Shown here: positions 25,019 through 33,755 of the stretch, piece by piece
How positions within the stretch are numbered: position 1 is the stretch's first letter
How the letters are laid out: each line of letters starts with the position of its first letter
NCBI RefSeq assembly: GCF_039978735.1
Contig: NZ_JBDWAS010000014.1
Coordinates: 1-64,000, forward strand
Direction: 5' to 3'
From: Maricaulis sp039978735
Lineage (GTDB): Bacteria; Pseudomonadota; Alphaproteobacteria; Caulobacterales; Maricaulaceae
Length of the DNA: 64,000 bases
Made by a program: the position numbers and the translations under genes
The notes under the pieces: model-generated
The model's database searches: none
What the model saw: the letters and a program-made list of their open reading frames with translations, nothing else
What the model was told of the DNA's origin: nothing

Positions 25019-26644
25019 CTATTCGGCCGCGGTTTCCAGCGTCTTTTCACGCGCCGGCAGCTTGGGCGCGGCGGCGCGGACATAGGCCGCCACATTGTCC
25101 TCGAACTTGGTGAAGTTCTCGACGAACATGGTCACCAGCTTGGCGGCCTGGGCGTCATAGGCGGCCGGGTCGGACCAGGTCGCGCGTGGGTCAAGGATGG
25201 CCTCATCGACACCGGGAACCGCGATCGGCACCATGAAGCCGAACAGCTTGTCCTCACGGAAGGCGGCATTGTTCAGCGAGCCGTCCAGTGCGGCATTGAG
25301 CAGGCCGCGCGTCGCCCTGATAGGCATGCGGTGGCCGGTGCCATAGGCGCCGCCGGTCCAGCCGGTATTGACCAGCCAGCAATCGACATCGTGTTCGGCG
25401 ATCAGCTCGCGCAGCAGGGCGCCGTAATCGGCCGGGTGGCGCGGCATGAAGGGCGCGCCGAAACAGGCCGAGAAGGTCGCGGTCGGCTCGGTGACGCCCT
25501 TTTCCGTGCCGGCCACCTTGGCGGTATAGCCGGACAGGAAGTGATACATCGCCTGGGCCGGGGTCAGCTTGGCGATCGGCGGCAGCACGCCGAACGCGTC
25601 GCAGGTCAGCATGACCAGGTTTTTCGGATGTCCGCAGCGGCCGGTCGCCGACGCGTTCGGAATGGCGTGCATCGGATAGGCGCCGCGGCTGTTCTCGGCC
25701 AGGCTGTCATCGTCCAGATCGAGCTGGCGCGTTTCCGGATCCATCACGACGTTTTCCAGCACCGTGCCCCACATCTTCGTGGTGGCATGGATCTCCGGCT
25801 CGGCTTCGGCCGACAGGCGGATCATCTTGGCGTAGCAGCCGCCCTCGAAATTGAAGAGGCCGTTCTCCGACCAGCCGTGCTCGTCATCGCCGATCAGCGT
25901 GCGGCTGGCATCGGCCGACAGCGTGGTCTTGCCGGTGCCGGACAGGCCGAAGAAGATCGCGGCATCGTCCTGGCTGCCGACATTCACCGAGCAGTGCATC
26001 GGCATGATCTTCTTCTTGGGCAGCAGGTAGTTGAGGATGGTGAAGACCGATTTCTTCGTCTCGCCGGCATAGGACGTGCCGCCGATCAGGACCAGCTTGC
26101 GCGCGAAATCGACCGCGATCACCGTTTCCGAGCGGCAGCCATGGCGCGCGGGGTCGGCCTGGAAGCTGGGCAGGTTGACGATGGTGAACTCGGCTTCGAA
26201 CCCGTCCAGCTCGGCCGGTTCCGGACGGCGCAGCAGGTGGCGGATGAAGAGGGAGTGCCAGGCCAGCTCGTTGACGACGCGCACCGGCAGGCGGTGATCG
26301 AGATCGGCGCCGCCGAACAATTGCTGGACGAAGACTTCCTTGCCGTCCATGTGCGCCTTGAAGTCCTGCCACAGCGTGTCGAACTGTTCGGGCGTGATGG
26401 ACGCATTGGTATCCCACCAGACCTGGTTCTCGGTCTCCGCATCGCGGACGGTGAACTTGTCCTTGGCGGAGCGGCCGGTATGGGTGCCGGTCTTCACGAC
26501 CAGCGGGCCGCCCTCGGCGACTTCACCCTCGCCACGGCGCACAGCCTCCTCATAGAGACGGGCCTCGTTCCAGTTCAGATTTACGCGGCCGGCATTGACG
26601 CCAAGGGCTTTGAGCCCGCCATCACGCGTATCGGAGTTCGACAT
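25019..26644 (-). CDS. pckA: phosphoenolpyruvate carboxykinase (ATP)
   Basis: The 541-residue cytoplasmic enzyme converts oxaloacetate and ATP to phosphoenolpyruvate, the first committed step of gluconeogenesis. The kinase loop FFGLSGTGKTTLSAD, the segment RSAKDKFTVRD, the metal-binding LIGDDEHGW and WLVNTGWTGGAYGTG are typical of the ATP-dependent class. The ATG at 26644 has an AGGA site and gives the usual family length; an ATG at 26686 would add 14 residues. It is a single-gene unit with its own terminator and is divergent from the DUF2891 gene. Confidence 0.96.
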   Translation of the reverse strand: MSNSDTRDGGLKALGVNAGRVNLNWNEARLYEEAVRRGEGEVAEGGPLVVKTGTHTGRSAKDKFTVRDAETENQVWWDTNASITPEQFDTLWQDFKAHMDGKEVFVQQLFGGADLDHRLPVRVVNELAWHSLFIRHLLRRPEPAELDGFEAEFTIVNLPSFQADPARHGCRSETVIAVDFARKLVLIGGTSYAGETKKSVFTILNYLLPKKKIMPMHCSVNVGSQDDAAIFFGLSGTGKTTLSADASRTLIGDDEHGWSENGLFNFEGGCYAKMIRLSAEAEPEIHATTKMWGTVLENVVMDPETRQLDLDDDSLAENSRGAYPMHAIPNASATGRCGHPKNLVMLTCDAFGVLPPIAKLTPAQAMYHFLSGYTAKVAGTEKGVTEPTATFSACFGAPFMPRHPADYGALLRELIAEHDVDCWLVNTGWTGGAYGTGHRMPIRATRGLLNAALDGSLNNAAFREDKLFGFMVPIAVPGVDEAILDPRATWSDPAAYDAQAAKLVTMFVENFTKFEDNVAAYVRAAAPKLPAREKTLETAAE

Positions 26645-26913
26645 GTTTCCTGCTTCCCCAGTGTGGTCAGTCTGCTCGCTCTTCATGGTTCCGGTCCGGA
26701 CCGTGTCGGGCCGGGCGCCGGTGAGCCACTCACCTGTTTGCGGGCGCTTGTGTGAAACGGGACTGTTCGCGCACCCTGTTATCGCCGATCCCGGGAGCAA
26801 GACGCTTGCCACACGGGTCGAACGGTTTTGGTATTCCGGCGGTAGCAGATCGTCCGGGGGCAGAAAAGCCCTTCGGTCACGCCGGAAATTGAAAGTGAAG
26901 GATGGGGAACGAA

Positions 26914-28053
26914 ATGGTATCGCAAAAACTCCTGGCATGTGCCGCAATTGCTTCGGTTTTTTCTGCCTCGTCTGCTTTTGCACAGGAAACGCCTGCGTCG
27001 TCTGAGCGCAATGTCCGCTTCATGCAACTGGCGCTGGATTGCGTGCAGCGCGAATATCCCAACAAGATCTCGCATGTGCTGCAATCCGGCGAGGACGCGC
27101 TGACCCCGCGGCAACTCTATCCGGCTTTCTATGGTTGCTATGACTGGCATTCGGCAGTCCACGGCCACTGGCTGCTGGTCCGGCTGTTGCGCGAGGCCGG
27201 AGACGGTGAGCTGGCCGACCGCGCGACAGCGGCACTCGATGCCAATCTGACGCCGGGGAATATTGCCGGCGAAGTGGCCTATTTCGGCGGCGAGGGGCGC
27301 GGCTCGTTCGAGCGGCCCTATGGTCTGGCCTGGCTGCTGCAGCTTGGTCTGGAACTGCGCGAATGGGACGATCCGCGGGCCGAACGCTGGCTGGCGGCGC
27401 TGGCGCCGCTCGAGACGGCGGTGGCCGACCGGTACAAGGCCTGGCTGCCCAATCTGCTCTATCCGATCCGGATCGGCACGCACAACCAGTCGGCCTTCGG
27501 CTTCGCGCTGGCGCTGGACTGGGCGCGGGCGACCGGTGATGTCGCGCTGGAAAGGCTGATCGTCGACAAGGCGCGCGAATTCCATATCGAGGACCGCGAC
27601 TGTCCGATCGCCTATGAACCGTCCGGCGAGGACTTCCTGTCTCCCTGCCTGATGGAGGCGGATCTCATGCGGCGCGTGATGCCGCAGGCCGAGTTCGCGA
27701 ACTGGCTGGGCAGTTTCCTGCCGGGCATCCCGGAGGACGGGTCCGCCGACTGGCTGGAACCCGGACGGGTCGTCGATCCGACCGATGGCAAGCTGGTCCA
27801 CCTGGACGGCGTGAACCTGTCGCGCGCCTGGAATCTCGATGCGATCGCCCATGCCCTGCCGCCGGGCGATCCGCGTATCGCAGCCCTGCGGGCCAGCGCG
27901 CAGCGCCATGGCGAGGCGGGTATCGCCTCGGTGACGGGTGAGGATTATGCCGGCGGACACTGGCTCGCGAGCTTTGCGACCTACTACGTGACGGGCCGCG
28001 CGCTCGACGCACCGGGATGGCGCGCCGTGCCGTCCGCCGGCGAGGATGGCTGA
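26914..28053 (+). CDS. exported DUF2891 family protein
   Basis: The 379-residue protein has a signal peptide (MVSQKLLACAAIASVFSASSA, cut after AFA) and a mostly helical mature domain with repeated aromatic pairs (YGCYDWHSAVHGHW, RPYGLAWLLQL, THNQSAFGFALALDWA). These match DUF2891, an alpha/alpha-toroid-like family of unknown function in which His and Trp residues line a likely pocket, so a sugar-related enzyme role is possible but unproven. The ATG at 26914 follows GGGGAA; another ATG at 26902 would add four residues. The pirin gene converges on it with a 2-base gap. Confidence 0.85.
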   Translation: MVSQKLLACAAIASVFSASSAFAQETPASSERNVRFMQLALDCVQREYPNKISHVLQSGEDALTPRQLYPAFYGCYDWHSAVHGHWLLVRLLREAGDGELADRATAALDANLTPGNIAGEVAYFGGEGRGSFERPYGLAWLLQLGLELREWDDPRAERWLAALAPLETAVADRYKAWLPNLLYPIRIGTHNQSAFGFALALDWARATGDVALERLIVDKAREFHIEDRDCPIAYEPSGEDFLSPCLMEADLMRRVMPQAEFANWLGSFLPGIPEDGSADWLEPGRVVDPTDGKLVHLDGVNLSRAWNLDAIAHALPPGDPRIAALRASAQRHGEAGIASVTGEDYAGGHWLASFATYYVTGRALDAPGWRAVPSAGEDG

Positions 28054-28055
28054 GA

Positions 28056-29000
28056 TCAGCTGGTCGGGCAGTCCGGGGTCGGTTTGACCGGCTCTTCGCG
28101 CTTGATGTCGTCGGGCAGGGGGATGTGTTCCTGTTCGTCCGGCGGCAGGATGAAGCGTCCCCCGGCCGGGAAACCGGCTTCGGCCGCCGCGACCCAGTCA
28201 CGCTTGGCCGCGTCGATATCGGCTTCGTCGCTGGCAACGAAATTCCAGTAGATGTGCCGGCCGCCCAGGGGGGCGCCGCCACAGATCATGATGCGGCTGG
28301 GCGATTGCGCGCCCAGCTCCGGCGCCGTGCCCGGTTCGATCACGGCCATTTCACCCGGTTCGAGCGCCTGGCCGTCGACGGTCACAGCGCCTTCCACGAG
28401 ATAGACTGCCACGTCGTCATGCTCGAGATTGAGCTTGGTCGAGGCGCCCGCCCGCAATTCGCCGTGCAGGTAGACGATGGGCGAGAACACCTCGACGGGA
28501 GACCGGTGCCCCCACGCCGTGCCGAGGATCAGCCGGAAATCGCCGCCGTCGCGCTCGAAGCGCGGCAGGGTCTCGGCCTTGTGGTGATGGAAGGCCGGCT
28601 CGATCCCTTCCTTGTCCGAGGGCAGGGCGACCCAGGTCTGGATGCCGTAGAGGCGGTGCCCGGCAGCCCGTTCCTCGTCCGGTGTGCGTTCGGAATGCAC
28701 CACGCCGCGGCCGGCCGTCATCCAGTTCACATCGCCGGGGCGGATCGTCAGGTCGACGCCGAGACTGTCCTTGTGCTGCATGGCGCCGTCGAACAGATAG
28801 GTCACGGTGGCCAGGGCGATGTGGGGGTGAGGGCGCACATCGATGCCCTGGCCCGGCGCGAAGTCGGCCGGGCCCATCTGGTCGAAAAAGATGAAGGGCC
28901 CCACCATGCGGCGGCGCGCATAGGGCAGGACACGGCGGACTTCAAACCCGCCCAGGTCGCGCGTGCGGCCCTGAATGGTTCGTTCGATCTTGTTGTCCAT
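28056..29000 (-). CDS. pirin family protein
   Basis: The 314-residue bicupin protein has the pirin metal site in the N-terminal cupin (RPHPHIALATVTYLFDG and GRGVVHSERTP, with the conserved H-x-H, His and Glu residues) and a pirin C-terminal cupin. Relatives act as quercetin dioxygenases or redox-sensing regulators; which applies here cannot be told. The start at 29000 gives MDNKIERTIQGRTRDLGGFEVRR, the family norm. It is divergent from the M28 peptidase gene and reads toward the DUF2891 gene. Confidence 0.93.
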   Translation of the reverse strand: MDNKIERTIQGRTRDLGGFEVRRVLPYARRRMVGPFIFFDQMGPADFAPGQGIDVRPHPHIALATVTYLFDGAMQHKDSLGVDLTIRPGDVNWMTAGRGVVHSERTPDEERAAGHRLYGIQTWVALPSDKEGIEPAFHHHKAETLPRFERDGGDFRLILGTAWGHRSPVEVFSPIVYLHGELRAGASTKLNLEHDDVAVYLVEGAVTVDGQALEPGEMAVIEPGTAPELGAQSPSRIMICGGAPLGGRHIYWNFVASDEADIDAAKRDWVAAAEAGFPAGGRFILPPDEQEHIPLPDDIKREEPVKPTPDCPTS

Positions 29001-29101
29001 CGTTTCGCTCCCATCTGTTGGTGACGGCTTTCACAGCCCCGGCCCTTGCGCCGGGGGCAAAGCGTTTCATAGTGACGCACCGAATGTGTGGGGAGGTAAG
29101 G

Positions 29102-30514
29102 ATGAAAGCAATTGTCGCCCTTGGAATGACCATGTTTCTCACAGCGGAAACAATCGGTCAGGAGCGCCAGGACATTTCACCGGAAGCGGCCGCCACGGCG
29201 CGCACGCTGATGGAGACCGCGCTCGAAAGCGATCTGGCCTATGACATTGTCGAGTCGCTGACGACGGAAATCGGGCCGCGCCTTGCGGGCTCCGAAGCCG
29301 AGGAGCGTGCACGTGCCTGGGGCGCGGCGCTGGGGCAGGAACTGGGTTTCGACCGCGTCGAGGTCGAAGGCTTCACCATGCCCTTCTGGGATCGCGACAG
29401 CCTGTCCATCACCATGACCGCGCCCTACGAGATGGAGCTGCACGGTACGGCGCTGGGTGGTTCGGGGGCTGGCTCCGTTCAGTCCGAGATCGTGTATTTC
29501 CGCACCGTCGACGACCTGGTGGCCGCCGAAGACGGTTCGCTGGAAGGCCGCATTGCCTTCATCGATGGCGACATCATGGTCCGCAGCCAGGTCGGGGCCG
29601 GCTATGGCCCGGCCAATCAGCGCCGCCGCATCGGCTGGCAGCATGCCGAGCGCGCCGGCGCCTCGGCCCTGGTCGTCCGCTCGGTCGGCTCGGACAGCCA
29701 CCGCTTCCCGCACACCGGCATGATGAGCGATCTGGACGGCAGCTGGGCCGACATCCCGGTGATCGCGGTCTCCAATCCCGATGCCGACCATCTGCGCCGC
29801 CTCCACAATAATGGCGAGGCCATCAGCCTGACGGTGAATTCCGTTGCCGGCTGGCACGGTGAAGTGACCAGCGGCAATGTGGTGCTGGACATTGTCGGGC
29901 GCGAAAACCCGGAAGAGATCGTGCTGATCGGCGGTCACCTCGACAGCTGGGATCTGGGCACGGGGGCTGTCGACGACGGGGCCGGTGTCGCGATCACTGT
30001 CGCGGCCGCCAAGCTGATCGCCGACCTGCCGCAACGGCCGCGCCGCACGATCCGCGTGGTGATGTTCGGGGCCGAGGAAGTCGGTCTGCTGGGCGCGCGT
30101 GCTTATGCCGAACAGCATGCCGATGAGGTGGCCAACCACGTGCTGGCAACCGAGTCGGATTTCGGTGCCCGGACCATCTGGCGCCTGTCCTCGAACGTCT
30201 CGGACGCCGGCACGCCGGTGATCGACGAGGTGGGCCGGGTTATCGCACCGCTGGGGATTATCCGCGGCGGCTCGAACGAGCCCGGCGGCGGCCCGGACAT
30301 CATCCCGCTGGCCATGCAAGGCGTGCCGACCGTGCGCCTTGAGCAGAATGGCGAGGATTATTTCGACCTGCACCACACGCCGGACGACACGCTGGACAAG
30401 ATCGATCCGGACGAGCTGGCCCAGAATGTCGCCGCCTATGCCGCTCTGGTTTACCTGGCGGCGGAGACGGATGTCGATTTTCGCGAAACGCCGGACGAAA
30501 CGGCAAGCCAGTAG
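29102..30514 (+). CDS. exported M28 family zinc aminopeptidase/carboxypeptidase
   Basis: The 470-residue enzyme has a short signal-like N-terminus (MKAIVALGMTMFLTA). Its C-terminal half is an M28 domain with the two-zinc site: GGHLDSWDLGTGAVDDGAG gives the first His and bridging Asp, FGAEEVGLLGARAY the catalytic Glu pair, and LHHTPDDTLDKID the last His. A PA-like insert lies around residues 110-240. It probably trims peptides in the periplasm. The ATG at 29102 is preceded by GGAGGTAAGG, clearly better than the upstream start at 29018. Confidence 0.93.
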   Translation: MKAIVALGMTMFLTAETIGQERQDISPEAAATARTLMETALESDLAYDIVESLTTEIGPRLAGSEAEERARAWGAALGQELGFDRVEVEGFTMPFWDRDSLSITMTAPYEMELHGTALGGSGAGSVQSEIVYFRTVDDLVAAEDGSLEGRIAFIDGDIMVRSQVGAGYGPANQRRRIGWQHAERAGASALVVRSVGSDSHRFPHTGMMSDLDGSWADIPVIAVSNPDADHLRRLHNNGEAISLTVNSVAGWHGEVTSGNVVLDIVGRENPEEIVLIGGHLDSWDLGTGAVDDGAGVAITVAAAKLIADLPQRPRRTIRVVMFGAEEVGLLGARAYAEQHADEVANHVLATESDFGARTIWRLSSNVSDAGTPVIDEVGRVIAPLGIIRGGSNEPGGGPDIIPLAMQGVPTVRLEQNGEDYFDLHHTPDDTLDKIDPDELAQNVAAYAALVYLAAETDVDFRETPDETASQ

Positions 30515-30541
30515 GCTCTGACCGCAAGCAGTCTGACAGGG

Positions 30542-30570
30542 AAAAGGCGGGAGCGTGGCTCCCGCCTTTT
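30542..30570. terminator. bidirectional terminator between M28 peptidase and GST
   Basis: A perfect 13-bp stem AAAAGGCGGGAGC/GCTCCCGCCTTTT with a three-base loop. The A and T ends let it work for both converging genes. Confidence 0.92.
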
Positions 30571-30577
30571 CATGACA

Positions 30578-31249
30578 TCAGCGCCCGACGATCCCGTATT
30601 CGCCGCCGCGTTCCAGAGCGCGCACATAGGCGGGGCGATTGTGGATGCGTTCCAGCCAGGCCTGGATGGCTGGATAGGCCTTGCCGATACCGCCACGGGC
30701 TGCCGCCGCTTCCAGCGGGAAACTCATCTGGATGTCGGCGGCCGAGAAAATGTCGCCGGCGAACCAGTCACGCCCGGACAGTTCGGTCTCGATATAGCCG
30801 AAGATATTGTCGATCTCGGGCTGGACGAAACCGTCATTGAGCCGGGTCACGATCGAGCGCGCGATCAGTTTGGCGAAGAAGGGCATTTTCGCCTTGGCGA
30901 TCTGGTCGACCACGAGTTTCACCAGCAGGGGCGGCATGGCCGAGCCTTCGGCGAAGTGCAGCCAGTAGACATAGCGCCGGTGATCGTCGCTGCCGGCTTC
31001 CGGCTTGAGGGCGGCACCGTATGTATCGACCAGATACTCCGTGATCGCACCGGACTCGGCGATGACGCGGTCGCCATCGGAAATCACCGGCGACTTGCCC
31101 AGCGGGTGAACCTCCTTGAGGGGCGCCGGCGCGCGCATGGTCTGCGCGTCGCGCTCATACTTGCGGATTTCATAGGTCTGCCCGATTTCCTCCAGCAGCC
31201 AGAGAATGCGCTGCGAGCGCGAATTGTTGAGGTGGTGCACCGTGATCAT
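30578..31249 (-). CDS. glutathione S-transferase family protein
   Basis: The 223-residue protein has an N-terminal thioredoxin-fold GST domain (HHLNNSRSQRILWLLEEIG, then LGKSPVISDGDRVIAESGAITEYL with the cis-Pro and glutathione-binding ES pair) and a helical C-terminal domain (SAADIQMSFPLE as the N-capping box). The Asn-Ser-Arg-Ser segment suggests Ser as catalytic residue. The cytoplasmic detoxification substrate is unknown. It is a single gene ending at the shared terminator. Confidence 0.93.
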   Translation of the reverse strand: MITVHHLNNSRSQRILWLLEEIGQTYEIRKYERDAQTMRAPAPLKEVHPLGKSPVISDGDRVIAESGAITEYLVDTYGAALKPEAGSDDHRRYVYWLHFAEGSAMPPLLVKLVVDQIAKAKMPFFAKLIARSIVTRLNDGFVQPEIDNIFGYIETELSGRDWFAGDIFSAADIQMSFPLEAAAARGGIGKAYPAIQAWLERIHNRPAYVRALERGGEYGIVGR

Positions 31250-31320
31250 GGCTATCGTCCCGCGGGTTTCGTCACTTCCCGCGAAGATAGAGCGCCTGTG
31301 CGGTGCGGCAATGCAAAACC

Positions 31321-31647
31321 TTAATCGAGCATCGGTTCGATCACATCGCCCGTCGGCGGCTGCCAGTCGGGCAGGGAAAGACCGGTATCGAGACCGGCAT
31401 GGCGAAGCCGGTGCTGCAATTCTTCAGCCAGCGCACGGTCGCCGCCGGCAAGATCGAGAATTGTGAAGAAGGTCAGGCTGGCCACATGGCCGACATGGGT
31501 GTGACCATGGTCGGCGAGTGTGAAGGCCAGCTCCGCAAGCTGCGGCTGGCGGGCGCAGAAGGTGAGCATGTCGCGATCGAGCAGGCGGCGCGCCTCACGG
31601 TCCAGAGCGCGTGTTCCGGTCGCGTTGCGGGCGGGCTGAATGGACAT
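31321..31647 (-). CDS. hypothetical small protein
   Basis: A 108-residue protein without signal peptide or membrane span; the central segment LAELAFTLADHGHTHVGHVASLTFFTILDLAGG is His-rich. No family is recognised. The start may be 31647 (MSIQPARN) or 31659 (four residues more). It is the third minus-strand gene after the two membrane-linked genes to the right, separated from them by 140 bases, so its membership of that operon is uncertain. Confidence 0.55.
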   Translation of the reverse strand: MSIQPARNATGTRALDREARRLLDRDMLTFCARQPQLAELAFTLADHGHTHVGHVASLTFFTILDLAGGDRALAEELQHRLRHAGLDTGLSLPDWQPPTGDVIEPMLD

Positions 31648-31786
31648 GGTGAGCCCCATCTCTAGCGCATCGTGTCATTTTCGATACCAGATATTGTGGT
31701 GCGCGTCGCGAGTCAGGGAAATGCATATCCTATGCATCCCGGTTCGGGGATGTGGAAAACTGCGGTCAGGGAGAGGATGGGCGGCG

Positions 31787-32575
31787 CTAGATGTCCAGCC
31801 AGTAGGCGCGAACGCCGAGCTGTCGGAAAATCTCGCTCCAATAGGCCTGCAGCTCGCCGCGCTGTTCGGCTTCCCACGTCTCGCGCGGGATCAGGCGGAT
31901 TTCCAGCTCGGTGCCGCGCAGGCTGTCGCCATAGGTCTCGCGGATGATATCCGCGACGGCGCGGGCCGGCGGAACGCGCTGTTCGAAACTGCCCCGGCGC
32001 CGGCCATAGACCGAGAAAACGTCCGAATTCTGCAGCATGTCGGAGACGAGCACGATGCGCCGCTGGGGCACGGTCCGGTCGAAGGCCGGATCCTGGCCGA
32101 GGCGGGCGAGTGCTTCGATGATCGGGCTTGAGGGGGCGTCCTTGGGCAGGACGAGATCGGCCAGCGCTCGCTGCAGCGGTTCGGCGAACAGCGCATTGTA
32201 GCGGGCCTGCACGCGTTCGGGATTGCGATAGAGCGGATTGACCTGCTCGCCGGCGCCCGGATTGCACAGGGAGAAGCGGTTGGTGTTGCGAAGCTCGCCG
32301 CTTTCGTTGAGCTCGTAGAGCGAGAAGCGTTCGCCGACCGCCAGCGCATTGCGCTCGCCCAGGATCACAGCGCCGATCGCGTCCGCCTGGGCGGTTGAAT
32401 AAAGATCGGTCTTGTCGATCACGACAACGCGGTGAGGCGGCGTCTCGTCGACCAGGCACAGTGTCTGGCTGTCATACTCCGCCGGCTTCAGAACGAAGGC
32501 GGCATAGCTGATGGCGCCGACAACGCCGGCGATGATGATCAGGTTGAAAAGCCCGATGAGATCGCGTCCGGACAT
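31787..32575 (-). CDS. membrane-anchored protein with a VWA-like fold, function unknown
   Basis: The 262-residue protein has one N-terminal membrane span (LIGLFNLIIIAGVVGAISYA, residues about 6-26) and a periplasmic or cytoplasmic domain. Segments HRVVVIDKTDLYS and RRIVLVSDMLQNSDVFS resemble the first strand/DxS-type loop and the later strand of von Willebrand A domains, though the metal motif is not exact. It follows the four-span protein at 32629 by 53 bases on the same strand; the two very likely work together. I cannot name a family. Confidence 0.65.
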   Translation of the reverse strand: MSGRDLIGLFNLIIIAGVVGAISYAAFVLKPAEYDSQTLCLVDETPPHRVVVIDKTDLYSTAQADAIGAVILGERNALAVGERFSLYELNESGELRNTNRFSLCNPGAGEQVNPLYRNPERVQARYNALFAEPLQRALADLVLPKDAPSSPIIEALARLGQDPAFDRTVPQRRIVLVSDMLQNSDVFSVYGRRRGSFEQRVPPARAVADIIRETYGDSLRGTELEIRLIPRETWEAEQRGELQAYWSEIFRQLGVRAYWLDI

Positions 32576-32628
32576 GCCCCCTCCCGTCGCAGGTCGAACC
32601 GGTGCAGCCCCGCACCGGCCCGTCTGTC

Positions 32629-33573
32629 TTAACGCTGGTGGCCCGGTCCGGCCAGATCCTGGCAGATTTCATCCAGGAGGGCCTTGGCCTCGACAAGCTC
32701 TTCCAGCTCGGGAGCCGACAGCTTCTTCGCGTCCTTCCAGCCTGTTTCCAGTGCCTTTTCCAGATCGCGCGACGCTGCATCCAGCCGGCGGGAAACCCCG
32801 CCATAGCCGGGGATGGCATCGTCGAAGGTGCGGCCCTTGTAGGCCGCGATGGCGGCGAAGGTGGAGCCGAGAATGAACAGCAGCAGGGCTTCCAGGGTCT
32901 GCAGGTTGAACGGGTTGGCCCGCGCATCCAGAACCGGCGTCAGCACCGTGCCCGTGGTTTCGGCACCGCCCAGCGCAAGCGTGGCCGCATTCAGTTCCAG
33001 CAGGTCGCGGAAATGGGCTGCGGTGAGGTTCAAAAGGCCCAGCGCGGCAACCGTGACACCGACACCGACCGCGGCGAGCGCGGCGATAATCGGCTTGTTG
33101 CGGTTCGACATGTGACGCAGGCCGATGAAGCCGATCAGGAAGAAGGCCGCGATCACATTGGTGAAGGAGACGGTGATGGCCTGCAGCCAGCCGCCCAGCA
33201 GACCGAGGTCCGAGCCCTTCGAGAAGAAATAGGCATTCGCCAGGCCTTCAAACAGCACCAGGGTTGCCAGCACGGAGAAGTGCAGGATGTGGGATTTGGG
33301 ATAGACCGCCGCCCGGTCGATCGGCTTCACCGCCGGACGGGCCTCGTCAGCCTTGCCGTCCTCGGCCGGGTCGTTGATCGCGCCGCCCCAGGTGCGGCGG
33401 AATTTCAACAGGTCGGCATGACGGGCGCGGGCGATGGCCCGGGCACGCGACAACTGGATCATCGCGGCCGGTGCGCGGGTCTCGCGCATCTCGGTCGCTT
33501 CGGTTGAATAGTCCTGGCTACTGCCGAAATCGCTTCGGTCGAGCACGGTGTTTTCCATCTGGTCTAAGGGCAT
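32629..33573 (-). CDS. multi-span membrane protein, function unknown
   Basis: The 314-residue protein has a polar N-terminus of about 90 residues, four predicted spans (around 95-118, 125-155, 163-190, 225-248) and an acidic helical tail of about 65 residues that may form a coiled coil (LEKALETGWKDAKKLSAPEL). No family is recognised. It is the first gene of the minus-strand unit with the VWA-like gene and is divergent from the amidase. The ATG at 33573 has GGGGAGG only two bases away; an ATG at 33558 is possible. Confidence 0.65.
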   Translation of the reverse strand: MPLDQMENTVLDRSDFGSSQDYSTEATEMRETRAPAAMIQLSRARAIARARHADLLKFRRTWGGAINDPAEDGKADEARPAVKPIDRAAVYPKSHILHFSVLATLVLFEGLANAYFFSKGSDLGLLGGWLQAITVSFTNVIAAFFLIGFIGLRHMSNRNKPIIAALAAVGVGVTVAALGLLNLTAAHFRDLLELNAATLALGGAETTGTVLTPVLDARANPFNLQTLEALLLFILGSTFAAIAAYKGRTFDDAIPGYGGVSRRLDAASRDLEKALETGWKDAKKLSAPELEELVEAKALLDEICQDLAGPGHQR

Positions 33574-33755
33574 GGCCTCCCCCCGGTTGGCGCGCGCCGC
33601 ATTGGCGTTTCAACCATGGTTAACGGCCAATTGTGAACCGAAATGGGGCGGAATGCGGCGATTTGTGGGTCGTCCGGTCTTTCTCTGCCGCTTGTGTATT
33701 GAATTCCGGTGGGTTGGCGCCCACGCTCTTCGTCAGAAAATCCGGGGAGGGAGCA

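Noticed and set aside
26645..26983. N-terminal extension of pckA to 654 residues
   Set aside because: Not family-like and overlaps the divergent promoter; the start at 26644 gives normal length.
33612..33621. AACCATGGTT palindrome between amidase and membrane operon, considered as a CtrA or repressor site
   Set aside because: It does not match TTAA-N7-TTAA and a single 10-base palindrome is weak evidence.
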